Shown here: positions 24,770-37,460 of the stretch, piece by piece | Layout of the letters: each line of letters begins with the position of its first letter | How positions within the stretch are numbered: position 1 is the stretch's first letter | Origin: Strigops habroptila | Lineage: Eukaryota; Chordata; Aves; Psittaciformes; Psittacidae | Assembly: GCF_004027225.2 (NCBI RefSeq) | Contig: NC_044282.2 | Location: 72,341,787 to 72,405,786, forward strand | Direction: 5' to 3' | DNA: 64,000 nucleotides | Notes under the pieces: generated by a model | What the model was told of the DNA's origin: nothing | What the model saw: only the letters and a program-made list of their open reading frames with translations | Databases searched by the model: none | Made by a program: the position numbers and the translations under genes

Positions 24770-25896
24770 AGTGGAAGTGGATTTTGATTGGGAAAAATCT
24801 CGTGTCTGAATGTTTACAAGCACCGCGTGTGCGGGGAGCCTCCTGCCAACAAACACAGGCGAGAGCGAGCCCGGGCTGAGCACACACACACTCATCCTCA
24901 TCCTCACACACGCACCCTCACCCCAACCAACGGCCCTTCCTCGCCGCCGCGCTTCAACCCCGACCCGAACCCGCTCTCTCCGGGAGAGGGGGGAAAAAAC
25001 CCCCCCAAAACCCCGAGCTCCGGCCACACCGTTCGCAACACAAAAACTCTTGCGGCTCCGCTCCCTCCCTCCTTTCCCTCCCTGCCTTCCTCCCGCCGCC
25101 GCCACACACACCAGGGCGAGATGCGAGATAAGCGGGAGCGCTCTTTGCACAACAAAAGGCAACTCGAGCTGGAAAGGTTTGGGGCGAGGGGGGTGGGAAG
25201 GAAAGGAGGAAAGGAAAATTCCCCTTTTCCTCGGGATGAGCCGGGGGGGAAGGGGGAAACGCTGCATGCTTCTCCTCGCTGCTTCCCCCCCCCTTCTTCT
25301 CTTGTATTTTTCCTCTCTTTCTTTTCTCTTTTCCCCCATTACTCCCGGTGGGTTTTGTTCCCTCCCAGGGATGGCAGAAAACCCAGGGCGATTTCTTCCT
25401 GCCAGCGCTCCCCGGCTCCCGCTTCTCTTCGCAAAGAAAAACACCCCAAAAACTTTGCGATGTGTCCGTGTCCCCCCTTCCTGCCCAGCCATTTACAGCC
25501 GGGGCCACACCGACCCCTTGCCCCAAGGTTTCCCCACACCCGGGGGGGAATCGGGGGGCTCATTCCTTCGCCCCCCCGTTGTTTTCTCCTCCTTTCCCCG
25601 CCACTTCTCGGGGCTTTGATATCTTTTGCATGGCACGACGCTGCGTTGCGGTTTCACCACCCTCGGCACGTTTTTGGGGGTGCGACTCCCCCCATCCCAA
25701 AGCGGGGTCCGGGGGGGGGGTATCTTTTCCCCTCAACCGGCATGGAAGGGAGTGTGGGAAAATGGGATCACAAGCGGGAATAGGGGGAATGGGGGGACGT
25801 GGGCTCCGACCCGCATCGGGAACATGCGGGATCCCCGCGGTTCTTTTCCGCCGAGACACCCGCGGGCCGGCGCGGAGTTTCCGCACGTGTGGGGCG

Positions 25897-26065
25897 GGAG
25901 CGGCGGGGCGGATAGGGATGGGGGGGGCGGCGAGAAGCGCTCCAGGGATAGGGAAGGGAAAGGGAAGGCGAGGGGGGGGGATGTGGGCCGGGATATGGAG
26001 GTGGGGGGGGGGTGTGTGTGTGTATGGAGGGAAGGGAAGGGGAGGCCGGGCTGGGGGAGCGGAGA
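25897..26065 (+). repeat. G-rich block with canonical G-quadruplex motif
   Basis: Repeated G-runs lie on the coding strand. A canonical four-run motif with loops of 2-3 bases lies at 25945-25964, followed by longer G-runs and (TG)n at about 26010-26022. Confidence 0.75.
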
Positions 26066-26465
26066 GCCGGGGGGATGCGGTACCGGGGCCGTCTGCCTGC
26101 CCGTTTCTGTCGCTAGGAGGCACAGCGAGATCAAACAACCGGCCAGCCCCGCGAACTTGAACCTGGCCGGTTCCTCCGTTGCCTCCCGGCCGGCAAACAC
26201 CCCCCCCCCCGCCTCCTTCTTCTTCCCCTCTTTCTATTCCCCCCACATCCTCCCCCCTTCTTCTTCTTCTTTGTTCTTAATTTTGCGCGGAGTTTGCTTG
26301 CTCCGGGAGGCAGCGGGTGATGCTCGTGTTCCCCCTCTTCGGGTCTTCATTCCCGTTCTGTAACGTGTTGGCGGTTCCTATTGTACCCCCAAGCCCCCCT
26401 TTTTCCTTGGACAGCACGATGCCAGGACTCAAACTTGGGATTAAACAGCTTCTTCTCCATCCTTC

Positions 26466-26539
26466 CCATGGTACGATGCGGGGAAATGCCCCGGCAGCGC
26501 GGATGCGCTGCCGGGGCATTTCCCCGCATCGTACCGTGG
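26466..26539. repeat. Near-perfect inverted repeat (hairpin) in intron 1
   Basis: The arms at 26470-26500 and 26505-26535 are exact reverse complements over 31 bp, with a 4-base loop GGAT. Four more bases on each side pair except for one T/C difference, which would be a G-U pair in RNA. The arms themselves contain a smaller GGGG...CCCC stem. It is transcribed as part of the BCL11A pre-mRNA. Confidence 0.95.
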
Positions 26540-29333
26540 TATCCCCCCTCCCTTTACTCCATCCCCCCTTGTACCTCCTTTCTCCCGACACTCCCAAATC
26601 CATCCTGCTTTTGCCAGAGAAACGGTTGTTTTGGTGACTGAGGAAGAAGAAGCTGAAAAGACACGGTGGTGGAAAAAAGGGGCAATTTGCATGAAAAATA
26701 GGGATGGATGATTAGGGACCCAGGCAGGGAATTGTGATTGCCCCAGAATTGAAAAAGACTCAGTGTTGAGACCAGGTGAATTGTATCCCGGCATTCCGAA
26801 TGTTATATTTGGTTATAAAAGTAGCAGTAATAATAAAAACACCTTTTTTTGGGGGGGGGTTTGGCATCAGGAGCCAAGTGTTTTGCAGGCGAGCACGGTG
26901 CCAGCCGTCTTTTTCCCAGACATTAGTATATATAATTCTTGTTAATTAGCAATAATTTACGTTAAGAGCAGAGAAAACGTTGAGGTTACAGGTTTTATAT
27001 CTGCACATTTGATCGTCTTGTTATTTTCAAGAACTTTGCCTCCTATAAAATTAATTAGGTGAAATGTGGAGGTGTAATCAGCAACCTCGGAATTACCACT
27101 TCGTTTCCTGGTTTTGATTGTAAATCAGCCCCGTCGGTGCAGACTTTAAGCAAAGTCCTATTTTTGTTTAGCTCTTACTTTTAACTGTCTGGTGTCGAAG
27201 CAGCGGGTTACCTTCCCCTGCTAAATAATACTGACAGCGTCAGGAAGAAATCAGGCCGCGGGAAAACATTATAATTGAGTCATGATTATGCAGAGCTCCT
27301 CGCTAAGCCAGTGGTAAGGGGAATCCGGGTTATTCCTTGTGCTGCAGAGAGTTGGTGGAGCTGGAAGTTGCCTTGTGCAAAATACCTTTTGTCTGCCGGC
27401 GTGCAGCGAGCTACCGCTGGAATTAAGTCCTTGCAGTCATTTTCCCTCCCTCGCTCCGAACGCAAGGAGGAAAAACGCCATGCCCGGCGATCCCGCAAGG
27501 AACACCCTGCTCCTCTCCCGGCTTCCCGAAACGTGTGCCTCTTCCCCTTGTCGCTCTGTGAGTTTAGAGAAGAAAACCCCAGCGATGGGGACGTTGTTTT
27601 TATTAATACGAGTGTAACCTTCATATTCCTGTGGTTGACCTTATGTTAAATTAGAAGTAGTACTAGAGGCGAGGAATGATGGGCTCGGATCCCCGTGTCC
27701 TAGTTGGGGCTGAGGTGCGGCGAGGTAGCGTGCTCTTTCAGTATTATTTTACACGGCACAACTGGGAGCTACTCCAGATCTTCCTCCTCAATATTGAGCC
27801 GAGGAAGGGTTGGAATAAATTTAACCTGAGTTCAGTGGATTTTTTGCACTTTATCAAAATCAGTTCCAATATCGCGCAGTCAAATTAAAATCTATTTTTT
27901 GATTCTCTGTGGCTTTAAGTTCATTAAATGGGAAATTGGCAGCCAGCTAAAGAAGGTCAGGCTGATTAACTGTTTAGGAGGTGTATTCCGTCTCACTCGC
28001 GGTTACCTGGCAGTGTTTTGAGGCGGGTTGGATTTGTAGTCCCTCTCCCTCTGCTCGCCGCTGTTAGCGTGTTGTCTTGCACAGAGAGAGCAACACCAAC
28101 ACGCTCCTGGTACCGGCTTTTTTTTCCCTCATGGAAAGCTATAGGGATGGAGACTGCACAGAGATTTCCAAGGTGTTTCTCTGCAAACTTAACCCCCCAA
28201 AATGAATAACCCAACAGAAAAGAGCCGCGTCTGCCTCGTTAGAGCATCCACTGCCGATCCCGTGAGCAGAAACAGCTTCATAACGAAGCTTTTTGGAGCT
28301 CATTCAGAAAACCTGTCAACTTTGACAACGTTAGGCAAAGGTATTTCGAGTTTAAAGAAGGCCCTTCATGCTGCTGCGAGGAAATGAGGCAGGCGCTTGG
28401 CCATGCTGATTTTTAGATGCTGAGGGCCACTGGTGCTGAGAGAATTTAAACATCCCTTTATTTCAGCATGAAAAAAAGGCAAAAAACGACAAATTGCCTT
28501 CTTAAGTACTAAAAAATATCCCACCTGGACAATACCTTTAGGTGGACTCGGTGGTGAATTTGATATTCATTTGAGGAGCAGCTGAGGAGTGCGAGGTGCC
28601 TCCTCCTGCCCCACAGGCGCTTCTGCTGCACTTGCTTTTTATCGCTTCGGTTTCCGCCATCTATCTATTATGTATTTATTTGTCTCATCCCTTCCCTACC
28701 CTCCCCAAATAACTCCTGGCTTCTGAGGTTTTACATGTGGAATCTGCAAAGGGGCTGTTGGAGGGATGGCGACACCAATACCTACGCATAACGTAGGCAC
28801 GTGCGTTACGAGGGCTGCGTGTGCCCCGCGTGTCGGTGCCGGCGTGTGGCTCTTCCTCTCCTTTCTCTTACACACACCAACACAGGTGCTGCTTGCACAG
28901 CCTGCGTTGGGAACGTGCAATATCTGTGTGTTAAAACACCTTTTGTCTGCACCCGTGTAGGTCAGGCTGCTGGATTTTACAAAGTAGGTCTGGCTGGTGG
29001 AAAACACACACCCGTGAGAGTGCGTGCAGTGCTTTGAGCGTGGAATTCATATACATAAATAATACACCCAGCAATAAAGCGCCGTATTTGCTTCTCCTCG
29101 TAGTACCACGAGAGTTTTGCAGTGTATTCTTGCAGCCTCTTCGTTTAATCTGAGCACCGAATCGTTCGATCGAGCCAGATTTGTCCTCGTGCAGAGGCAG
29201 AGGCAGTGCTGGCTCTCCGAGTTGTGCCTGCTACAGCTGCAAAACCCCTTCCCTGTAACCGCTGAATCCATCTCCCCGCTGCCGTGCTAAATAGCTGTGT
29301 TGCATGGGTTTAGCTGAGGGATGGAGGGTGTGA

Positions 29334-29822
<489 letters not shown>

Positions 29823-30529
29823 TAAACTGCCGGTGTCTGTCTCTCTGTTCTGCTCGACGTGTTAAATACCCTGCCTTTGGGTTAGTGGGGAGCCGGTATT
29901 CCCTAGTGCCTGCGCAGAGGCAGGAGCAACAGGCACGTGCCGTGCCAGCCGGTGGTTCTAGTGGCATTGTCTGAGGCTGCTCTCGTGATGTGCCTCTATT
30001 GTAGTCACCGTCTCCCGGTGTCTCGCCTGCCGGGAAGGAGGCTTCGGAGCCGGCTGTGCCATCCAGCGAGGAGCTTCCGAGCCTTTGGCAAAGTCAGGGG
30101 TTGAAAGAGTTAACCGAGCATCAGCCAGCCTTGGTTCCATATTGGCTGTCAGCAGCGTATGGACTGTAATTAAACACAGCCCCATGGCAAAGTGACACCA
30201 CCGACCTTGACTTTAAGATGCCATTTTCGACTGGCCAGGCCAGAGTAGAGAGGGCAGTTGCTGAAGCGCACAGACATGCTTATTCGAAAAGTTTAAGGGC
30301 ATGTTGGATATTTCAAAAGGTTGGTTTGACAGGAAAGGCTGCTCTCTGCAGCCTGCCTCCTCAGCCAGATGATAAATGCTTCGCCGTGCTCTCCCTTGTC
30401 TCTGATGTGGTTTTGACAGATGTATCTTGATTTTGTTTGCGGTTTACACAACCACATGTCAGCCGTACAAATGTCCGAGGCAGAGTTCTGGTTTGTGCAA
30501 CAGAACGATGTGAAATGTAATTTAAAAAA

Positions 30530-30561
30530 TAACAACAACAACAACAACAAAAAAAAAAAAA
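30530..30561 (+). repeat. (AAC)n plus poly-A
   Basis: Several AAC units run into a poly-A stretch, in intron 2. Confidence 0.85.
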
Positions 30562-31179
30562 GGGTAAATAATTCAATTTCTTAGCGTGATTTTTATTCCT
30601 TTTCTTTAAACCGGGGAGCCCTTTCGCCGTGCAGGTATTTTCACGTGTGAGGTTAAAAAAACCCAGAGCGTTCTACGTGTAAGAAAACCCCAGAGCCCTG
30701 GGAGTGTAACAGGACACGCTCTGCTTTGAAAACCCTGCTAGTAAACAACAGTCCTGCCCGTTCGCAGCGAGCGTTGCAAATCACTTCAGACCGCGCCAGT
30801 ACTACCGGGTGAAAGAGGCGAGACCGCAGCGCATCCACACCAACAAACACCCCAACCAGGCTCAAACTCCCCTTCCCAGTGATATCCGGGATGTGGCACG
30901 GCCGGTCCCTGTCTTTGGGGAGCCCACAGGACCGCTGAGGCTTGTACATCACCATCACATGATGAGCTGGAGCTTGTCTTGGGCTTGCTTTGGCCACAGA
31001 GTTAAACCATAATTGGGCAGTAGGCGAAGGGAGGTTTCAGTGTGATGCTCCTGCAGCCTCGCTGGCCTCCGAACCGGGCATCACATCCTGTTGGAGAGCT
31101 GCAGTTCTGAAGGTTTTGTGGTGGCAGCAAATATATATCAGTGTGCACGCGTGTCTGTGCACATGTATATATGCAAAGC

Positions 31180-31204
31180 CGTGTGCGCGCACACGCGTGC
31201 ATCA
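31180..31204. repeat. Alternating purine-pyrimidine stretch
   Basis: Contains the 14-bp palindrome GTGTGCGCGCACAC (31181-31194) and continues as ACGCGTGCAT. This is Z-DNA-prone by composition. Confidence 0.7.
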
Positions 31205-34200
31205 TGTGAATGAGGATATACTCGTTCTGCAGGGTGAGAGGTACTGCTTTAAATACATGTTTAAGAGGAAACAGAAGCTCAGCTACTGCTGAGCTGCATT
31301 TTGAATGAGACTTAAAAAAAAAACCCCAAGAATTCCTCCTATTGCCCATCCCAGCCAGATCCGACGGAAAGCGAGAGCCGAGGCGTAGGGCATGATTAAT
31401 GAAGCGGGATCCTGGCGGAAGGGATTTGTAGTCTTCCGAGCTCTGGAGCCATACTAAATCACCAAATATGGAGGAGCAGCAGCGTGATGTAACGCTGTAT
31501 TTACGTACGGCGCCGCTCCGCTGAACAGACAAAACACAGTGTCTGTCAAGCAGGAATTAAACACGCTCTCCTCCCGTGGTCCCTGAGAGGTCCCTCGGCC
31601 GCAGGGATGGGAAACTCTGTTGCTCTGGCGCTGTTTGGCACGGGAGGCTCGGCTAAATCGCCCTTTGGAGATGTGCGGGTGATGTGAAGCGAGAAGGGTT
31701 TGATGTCATGGTGTTGTTAGCTCAGAAGAAGCTGTGGTTTTAACGGACTTTAATGGTTCGGTGAGCAATGGGTATGGAGAGGTGCACATCGGCCGCATCC
31801 TGGTTGCTCTTGCACGTAGGGATCGCCTTTGCTCTGCAGGTGATGTGCAGGAGGGTCCGTGGTGCAAACCACCAGTGCTGTTGTGAGTAGAGATGGAGCT
31901 GTGTTGTCCAGGCATCTCCCACCTTGAATTCTGTGTGTGGTGGTGCCCAGTGTGCCCATGGATGGGATGTCCAAGGGTGCAGGTCTTTGGCACCACCCCG
32001 CTTGGGATGGAGCTGATGGGCACTGTGGTCCCCTGGTTGTTCCCAGTGGTGGGATGTGCAGTGGGAAGGAACACCGGTTGTTACGTGGTATTGCACTGTC
32101 CCTCTCCTTCGTGTTTTCATCTCCTTTTTCACTTGGATGAATTGAGCTCACCAACAAGCATGGCGGTAGCTGGAGTGACCCATTGCCTGTAGCCGGGAAT
32201 TTAGGGGGGTCTGGCAGTAATATTCCCAGTGAGGGTCTGGGATTTGAGCTATGGAGTTCAGGTTTCTGGAAGGCCCCTGCACTGAACCTCAGACTCTTCC
32301 ATCTTTGGTATTTTACATCTGATTTCTGTGCAAGAATGCAAAATGCAAAAAGATAGATAGGAGTAATTAAAAAACAGAAAGGACAGAGGCTGCCTTTAGA
32401 AAAATACACAGGGCTTGAGGGAACTGATTCCTACTGGTGAGAGACCTGAAAATATGCATCTGGTAACGTTGTGAAAACACCCCCAAATTAGTTGTTAGGC
32501 TGAAAGAGATGCTGTGGACACAGAGGTGCTCTGTGTGCAGCTGTGTAGTCAGTAAGTTGGTGTCTAAAACACCATCTAAATACAAGCAGTGCTTAAGGAT
32601 CACCTCACCTAAAGACAAGGAAGGAGGCAGAAACACTGTCTATTTAAACCAGCGATGAGCTGCTCTTTATCCCCACAGTTTTCCAGAGGCTGGGATGAGC
32701 CGGAGAGCTTCCATGTGTATGTGTGTGTGTGTGCAACCTGTGCAGTAGCTGGGAGATGATCGGCGCAGGAACGCGTCCCTGCCTCTTCCATGTGGGTGTC
32801 AGCCTGCGCGTCGCTGTAAAACCTTGAGTGATGCTGATCCAGCGCGAGAGCTGAAATGTCATAAATTGAACTGGAAATTAATAGGAGATGTGGTGTGGGT
32901 CCAATGAGGCAGCTTTCATCAATATGTATGTCAAAGCCTCACCACCAGATACCGGCAGCCTGTGATTTGCAGTGAGTGCAACGGCAGGGCTTGAGTTACC
33001 CACTCTCGTATTTTACAGTAGGGGGAAATATTAACTGAAGTATCTGGAGATCAGCGCGTGTAAAATTGCTGCTCACTTATTGAAAAGGTTGGAGAAATAT
33101 TTATTGTCTGCCCGGTGGCAGGTTTTAGCAGTTTGTTTGTTGAATGTATAAATCCGAGGGAATTAATGAAAGGTTGTGGGGGGGGTTTTTTTGGGCGAGG
33201 AAGGAGCTGAGATGTTTCTTGGATGCAGTTGGAGGAACACTTTGGAGTGCTGCTGCATATTCCCCTTCATAATGCCGAGTGTGTATCCGCGGATGCCGTA
33301 TTTACTGTACACAGAGGGGAGGAGGAGGAGGTCATTTTTACAGCTCGAATCCTTTATTCTCCAGCTGCTTGTGACATTCAAATAAAATACGTGGGAAAAC
33401 AACGTCAGAACACCCTCTGCCTGCCGTAGCCAGGGCAGGGTGGATGTGATTTTGTGCTAGATTTTGGACATTGATTTGATTATTGCAGTTCTCAGGAGGT
33501 AATGTCTCCGAGCAGAATTTTTCTTGGGCTGTTAGCAATTGCCATTAGAATTCTGGAGGTTGTAAATTGCGGTTCCTTGTTATTTGGTTTTGTTGCAGAG
33601 ACAACGAATTGTTGATGTCTGTGTTGAAGAGTTAGTGTTGCATCTGAACAATAAGATGAAAGCTTAAAATAAGGGGGGGGGGGAAAGGAATATGGCAATA
33701 TTTTGAAGTCATATTCTTCCTGCTTTCCCCATACAAAGAAACAGAGAGCACAGGGTGGGTAAAACACTCGCAGGCAGGAGGAATGGTGTGGGTGCTGAGA
33801 TTCGGAGCCCCGTGTACAGGCTGTATTTGTAAATAAGGCAGAGAAAGGTTGTGAACCGGCAGCTCGGCTGTTTTGTCGCAGTACAATGTCAGAGCAACTC
33901 TTTCTAAGACAAATTGTAAATAGAAGTGTCACGATGATTGCATGATTGAGCTCTCGAAGTGTCTTGCAATTGTTGGCATTGTCAGAAGACTTTTGAAAGC
34001 TTAATTAAAGGCGGTGGCCTGCACCGCGGTGAAATTCACTTCTCGGGGAGGGGAAAAGCGTGAAAGATGTAGGGGATCCCAAAGTTGCTCTGATGCTGCT
34101 CGTGTGGGGACACACGGAGAAGTCAGTGGCGTCTCTTTGCCTTTTATAAATAGCATTTTTTGGAGAAGCAAGCACGTGACACCAATACCATCCTCTGTAC

Positions 34201-37200
34201 GAGGTAAAGATTGTGTTAGTTTTCCTATTCCCTGCTGCTGCAGCCAGTTAGTCTAAAAATGCCTCTTTATTGGAAACACAAATACGAGTTCACTCGAAGC
34301 ACAGAACCAGGGTAGAAAGTTTGCCTCTGATCTCGGGGAGCATCAGAGCATCGCGGTGCCCTGAATATTCCTGCTTTATTTTGTTTCCTCCAAATCAGAT
34401 CTTCTGGTTTAGAGGATGAGCAATCTGCTTTGCATTCTTTCTCCTATTGTACGGGACGTTTAATTGTGGAGCTCACCATGGGCAGAAGCATGGCTGCATC
34501 CAAAATGCTTGTGGTTGAAGAGGCGTCCCGGCACGCGTTAAGCTTCGTATTGATCTCCAAAGGGGCACGTTAGCATCACGTGCTGAAAGCTTTGCAAAGA
34601 GGCATAAGGCTCGGTGGAGCAAGACCCCACAACCAATGCTGGGTGATGGAAACTGAGGCAGGGAGTAAATTAAGCACCTTCTAATTATCCCGGTGGGAGA
34701 AATGAAGTCCTCCCTAAACATTCCCATCATCTGGTAATGCCTCTTCTAAAGAGGAGGAGGCCTGTTAGCATCACCCCGTCTTGTACATGCAACCCTCAGC
34801 CCACGAGCTCTTTCTTATTGCATTCAAATAATAGACGATTAAAGAGGCTTGCGAGGCAGCATCGGGCAACGGGAGTTCAGCCTCCAGTTGTTTGCCTGCA
34901 CGCATCCTCATTATGGGCATTTTTTGGGGACAAAATTCCCTTCAAGCTTCCATCTGTTTTTACATCCAATAGGACCATCTTTGTGCAGTAAAAGACATTT
35001 AGCATCAAGCTAGACACGGCCTGGCACGTTGCCACTGGGCTTTTTTGGGTTTCTTTTTTAAGCTGAGGATCTCTCGTTACCTTTCTGCTTGTTGGGATTT
35101 TGTTTGGGTCATGGTGCTGCCAGTGATGGTGTGAGTTGAGGGAGGTTTGTCTTCGCAGCCTGAACGTAGCTTCCATCCGGGAGGGCCTTATTTTATGTGT
35201 CAGCTTCTGGGATATTGCACAAGTTCATATATTTTAATACATTAAGACATATATAGATATATTCCCACTGGTAGCGTGGCCCTAAAATTAACCATTGATT
35301 GGTTGTGTTTATTCCCTCCCTGGGCTAATGAACATATTTCACCTCTCTGTACAAATGCAGTAGCTCCAGCCTGCCTCACGGTCATGTCAGGCAGAGCAGG
35401 TTTGGGCTCATGATGGTTGATACCGGTACATGGAGCGCTGTGATTTATTACATACCTTTGAACATAACAGGCGCATTAATGTCCCCACAAACCACCCAAG
35501 CGGTTGGGATGAGCAGTTTCCCGTATCATAATGAATTTCCATGAAACACTTTGCTCTTTAGGGTCCCATCCTGTGCTTTGTCCCACCGGACACAGACTGA
35601 ACAGCACCTGGTGCACGTCAACGCTTGCAGGAGCTGGACCAGCAACTGCAGACCCCGGTGGACGTTCAGACCAAGTGCTGCCATTATTCAAACCCTCCTG
35701 TGTTAATGCCAAGCCCATTTTGAAGCCCATAAACAACCTCCCCGTCCTCCTAATCAGGTTTAGTATGCGACGCATCCCGCGCGGGGTTCAGCGAGTTTGT
35801 TTCCCAACCTTTATTGGCCAGCTGCACTCGCCATGCATCCCTAAGAGATTGCAGGGAGCATCTTCCACGAGGGCTGGTAACTCGGTGGCTGCTCCCCGGC
35901 TCATTCTTCATTCGGAGGTGGCATTGCCTCGGGTTGGCAAGGGAAAGGTTTGCGGTGCGGGGTGTGGTGAGGTCAGCCCCGATCCCAGCAGGGAATTTGT
36001 GTTCTTCATTTGCCTTTACAATCGGAGCACAGCTACTGTACCTTGGAGCAGCTCTCAGGTGTGAGCTCAGATGGGCGCATGTAAATGTCCTGTCAGATGC
36101 AGCACAGGAATATTAATGTTTCCTCACCACCACGCTGTAATAAAGCTGTACACAGCCAGCTTAATATGCAGCGGGGCTGGGGAATTGTATAAAACTTCGA
36201 TAGCCTAGCGTGAATGACAGCACTGGAAAAAAATACTCAATATGCCACAGTTTGCATTCTTGTTTGCCTTTGATCTAAAGCAAAATGAAAACATCCACTT
36301 CGTTCCCTCCTCCTCCTGTATAGGTGTTCTTCCTCTGCAAAACTGGCTTGTAAGTAAGGCAACAAAACAAAGTATGAGGCACAGTGCAGAATTATTTGAA
36401 GCCCATTAAACACCGGCCTGGTGGAGATGTGATTTTTCCAAGTATTAGCAAACGTTTATTTTTTATGCTTGGGATCATTTGTTCTGCTTTTTACTCTATT
36501 TTGGTATCTGGATCTGGCTGGAACAAAGAAAACAGGGGGACCACAAACAGGGGCTGGAGCCCCCTTTGCCCCCCGGCTGCAGGCACAGCCCATGCTCTGC
36601 GCATCCTCTTCCCATTCCATTTGCATCTTCTTCTGTATTCCGCTCTTCCGCTCCGTCCCAAGGTGTCTGTTTCTCAGCGTGGCTGTGTTCGAGGGTTTTT
36701 AATAATGTGCTCATTTAACTGAATCAACAGCTGTCAGGAGCGGTTGTAGTAAATCCACAGAATGCACAAAGAAAAATACATACGTTTCCTGAAACAAAAC
36801 ACTTGAAACGAATCGGCTGCCAAAAAAAGAGCTGCTCAATTCTGGGTTTGCAGACAGAGCACCAAAGTGTTCCTGCTCTCCACTCCCCCCAGAGACCTCT
36901 TGCCTGAATCCGGCTGGAACTTCTTACCTGGGCAGGTTGCTGTTCCAAAATCCCCACTATTTTGCCCTATTTGATGGGTATGGAGCTCACCTTGAGCTTA
37001 GATGTTTTGTGTTTCGCGCCGAATAGCTGAAACACCAAGACTGGAGCAAGGAGCAAAATCCCAGTCACAGCATTACCATCAAGGAAATGAGGCTTATTAT
37101 CCCTGTGAAATAGCTGGCGAGGAGAAGCCCTGCTGCAGCTCTGCCCTTCCAGGTAGACGTTGAGGTCTGTAGCCTCTTCTGAGGGTGCTGCATCCACATG

Positions 37201-37399
37201 GGAATGAGGGAGACTTGGGGAGCTCCGGTCAGTCAAACCCGAGGACTTTGTGCTTCCATCCTCCCTCTGCTTTGCATAAGTGCTGAACAATTACACCTAC
37301 AATTTGATCTTAGCTTCAGATAGAAAAACCTCTGCCTAAATAAACAATGGAATTACTGCTGAACAACAAAGGCATGAAGAAGGGCCTTGCCTTCAGTGC

Positions 37400-37460
37400 T
37401 GTTATTGTTGTGGATATTATTATTGTTGTTGTTATTATTACTATTACTACAACTATTACC
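37400..37460. repeat. Imperfect TTA/TTG trinucleotide repeat
   Basis: A mixed ATT, GTT and ACT triplet array in intron 2. Confidence 0.8.

Larger units (their letters stand above)
21950..26200. promoter_or_regulatory. CpG island spanning the BCL11A start
   Basis: GC content and CpG density rise sharply from about 22.0 kb and fall after about 26.2 kb, in contrast to AT-rich flanks. The block contains long C or G homopolymers (22523-22536, about 23175-23188, about 23292-23304), (TG)n at about 23098-23121, a TTCC/TCCC repeat at 24164-24197 and G-runs near 25.9-26.06 kb. Long open frames on both strands here come from low stop-codon frequency in GC-rich DNA and show no protein-like texture. Boundaries are by eye. 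Confidence 0.8.

Noticed and set aside
24102..26246. Long ORFs on both strands of the intron 1 CpG-rich part
   Set aside because: They have the same GC-driven artefact features and run through poly-A, TTCC and G-run simple repeats.
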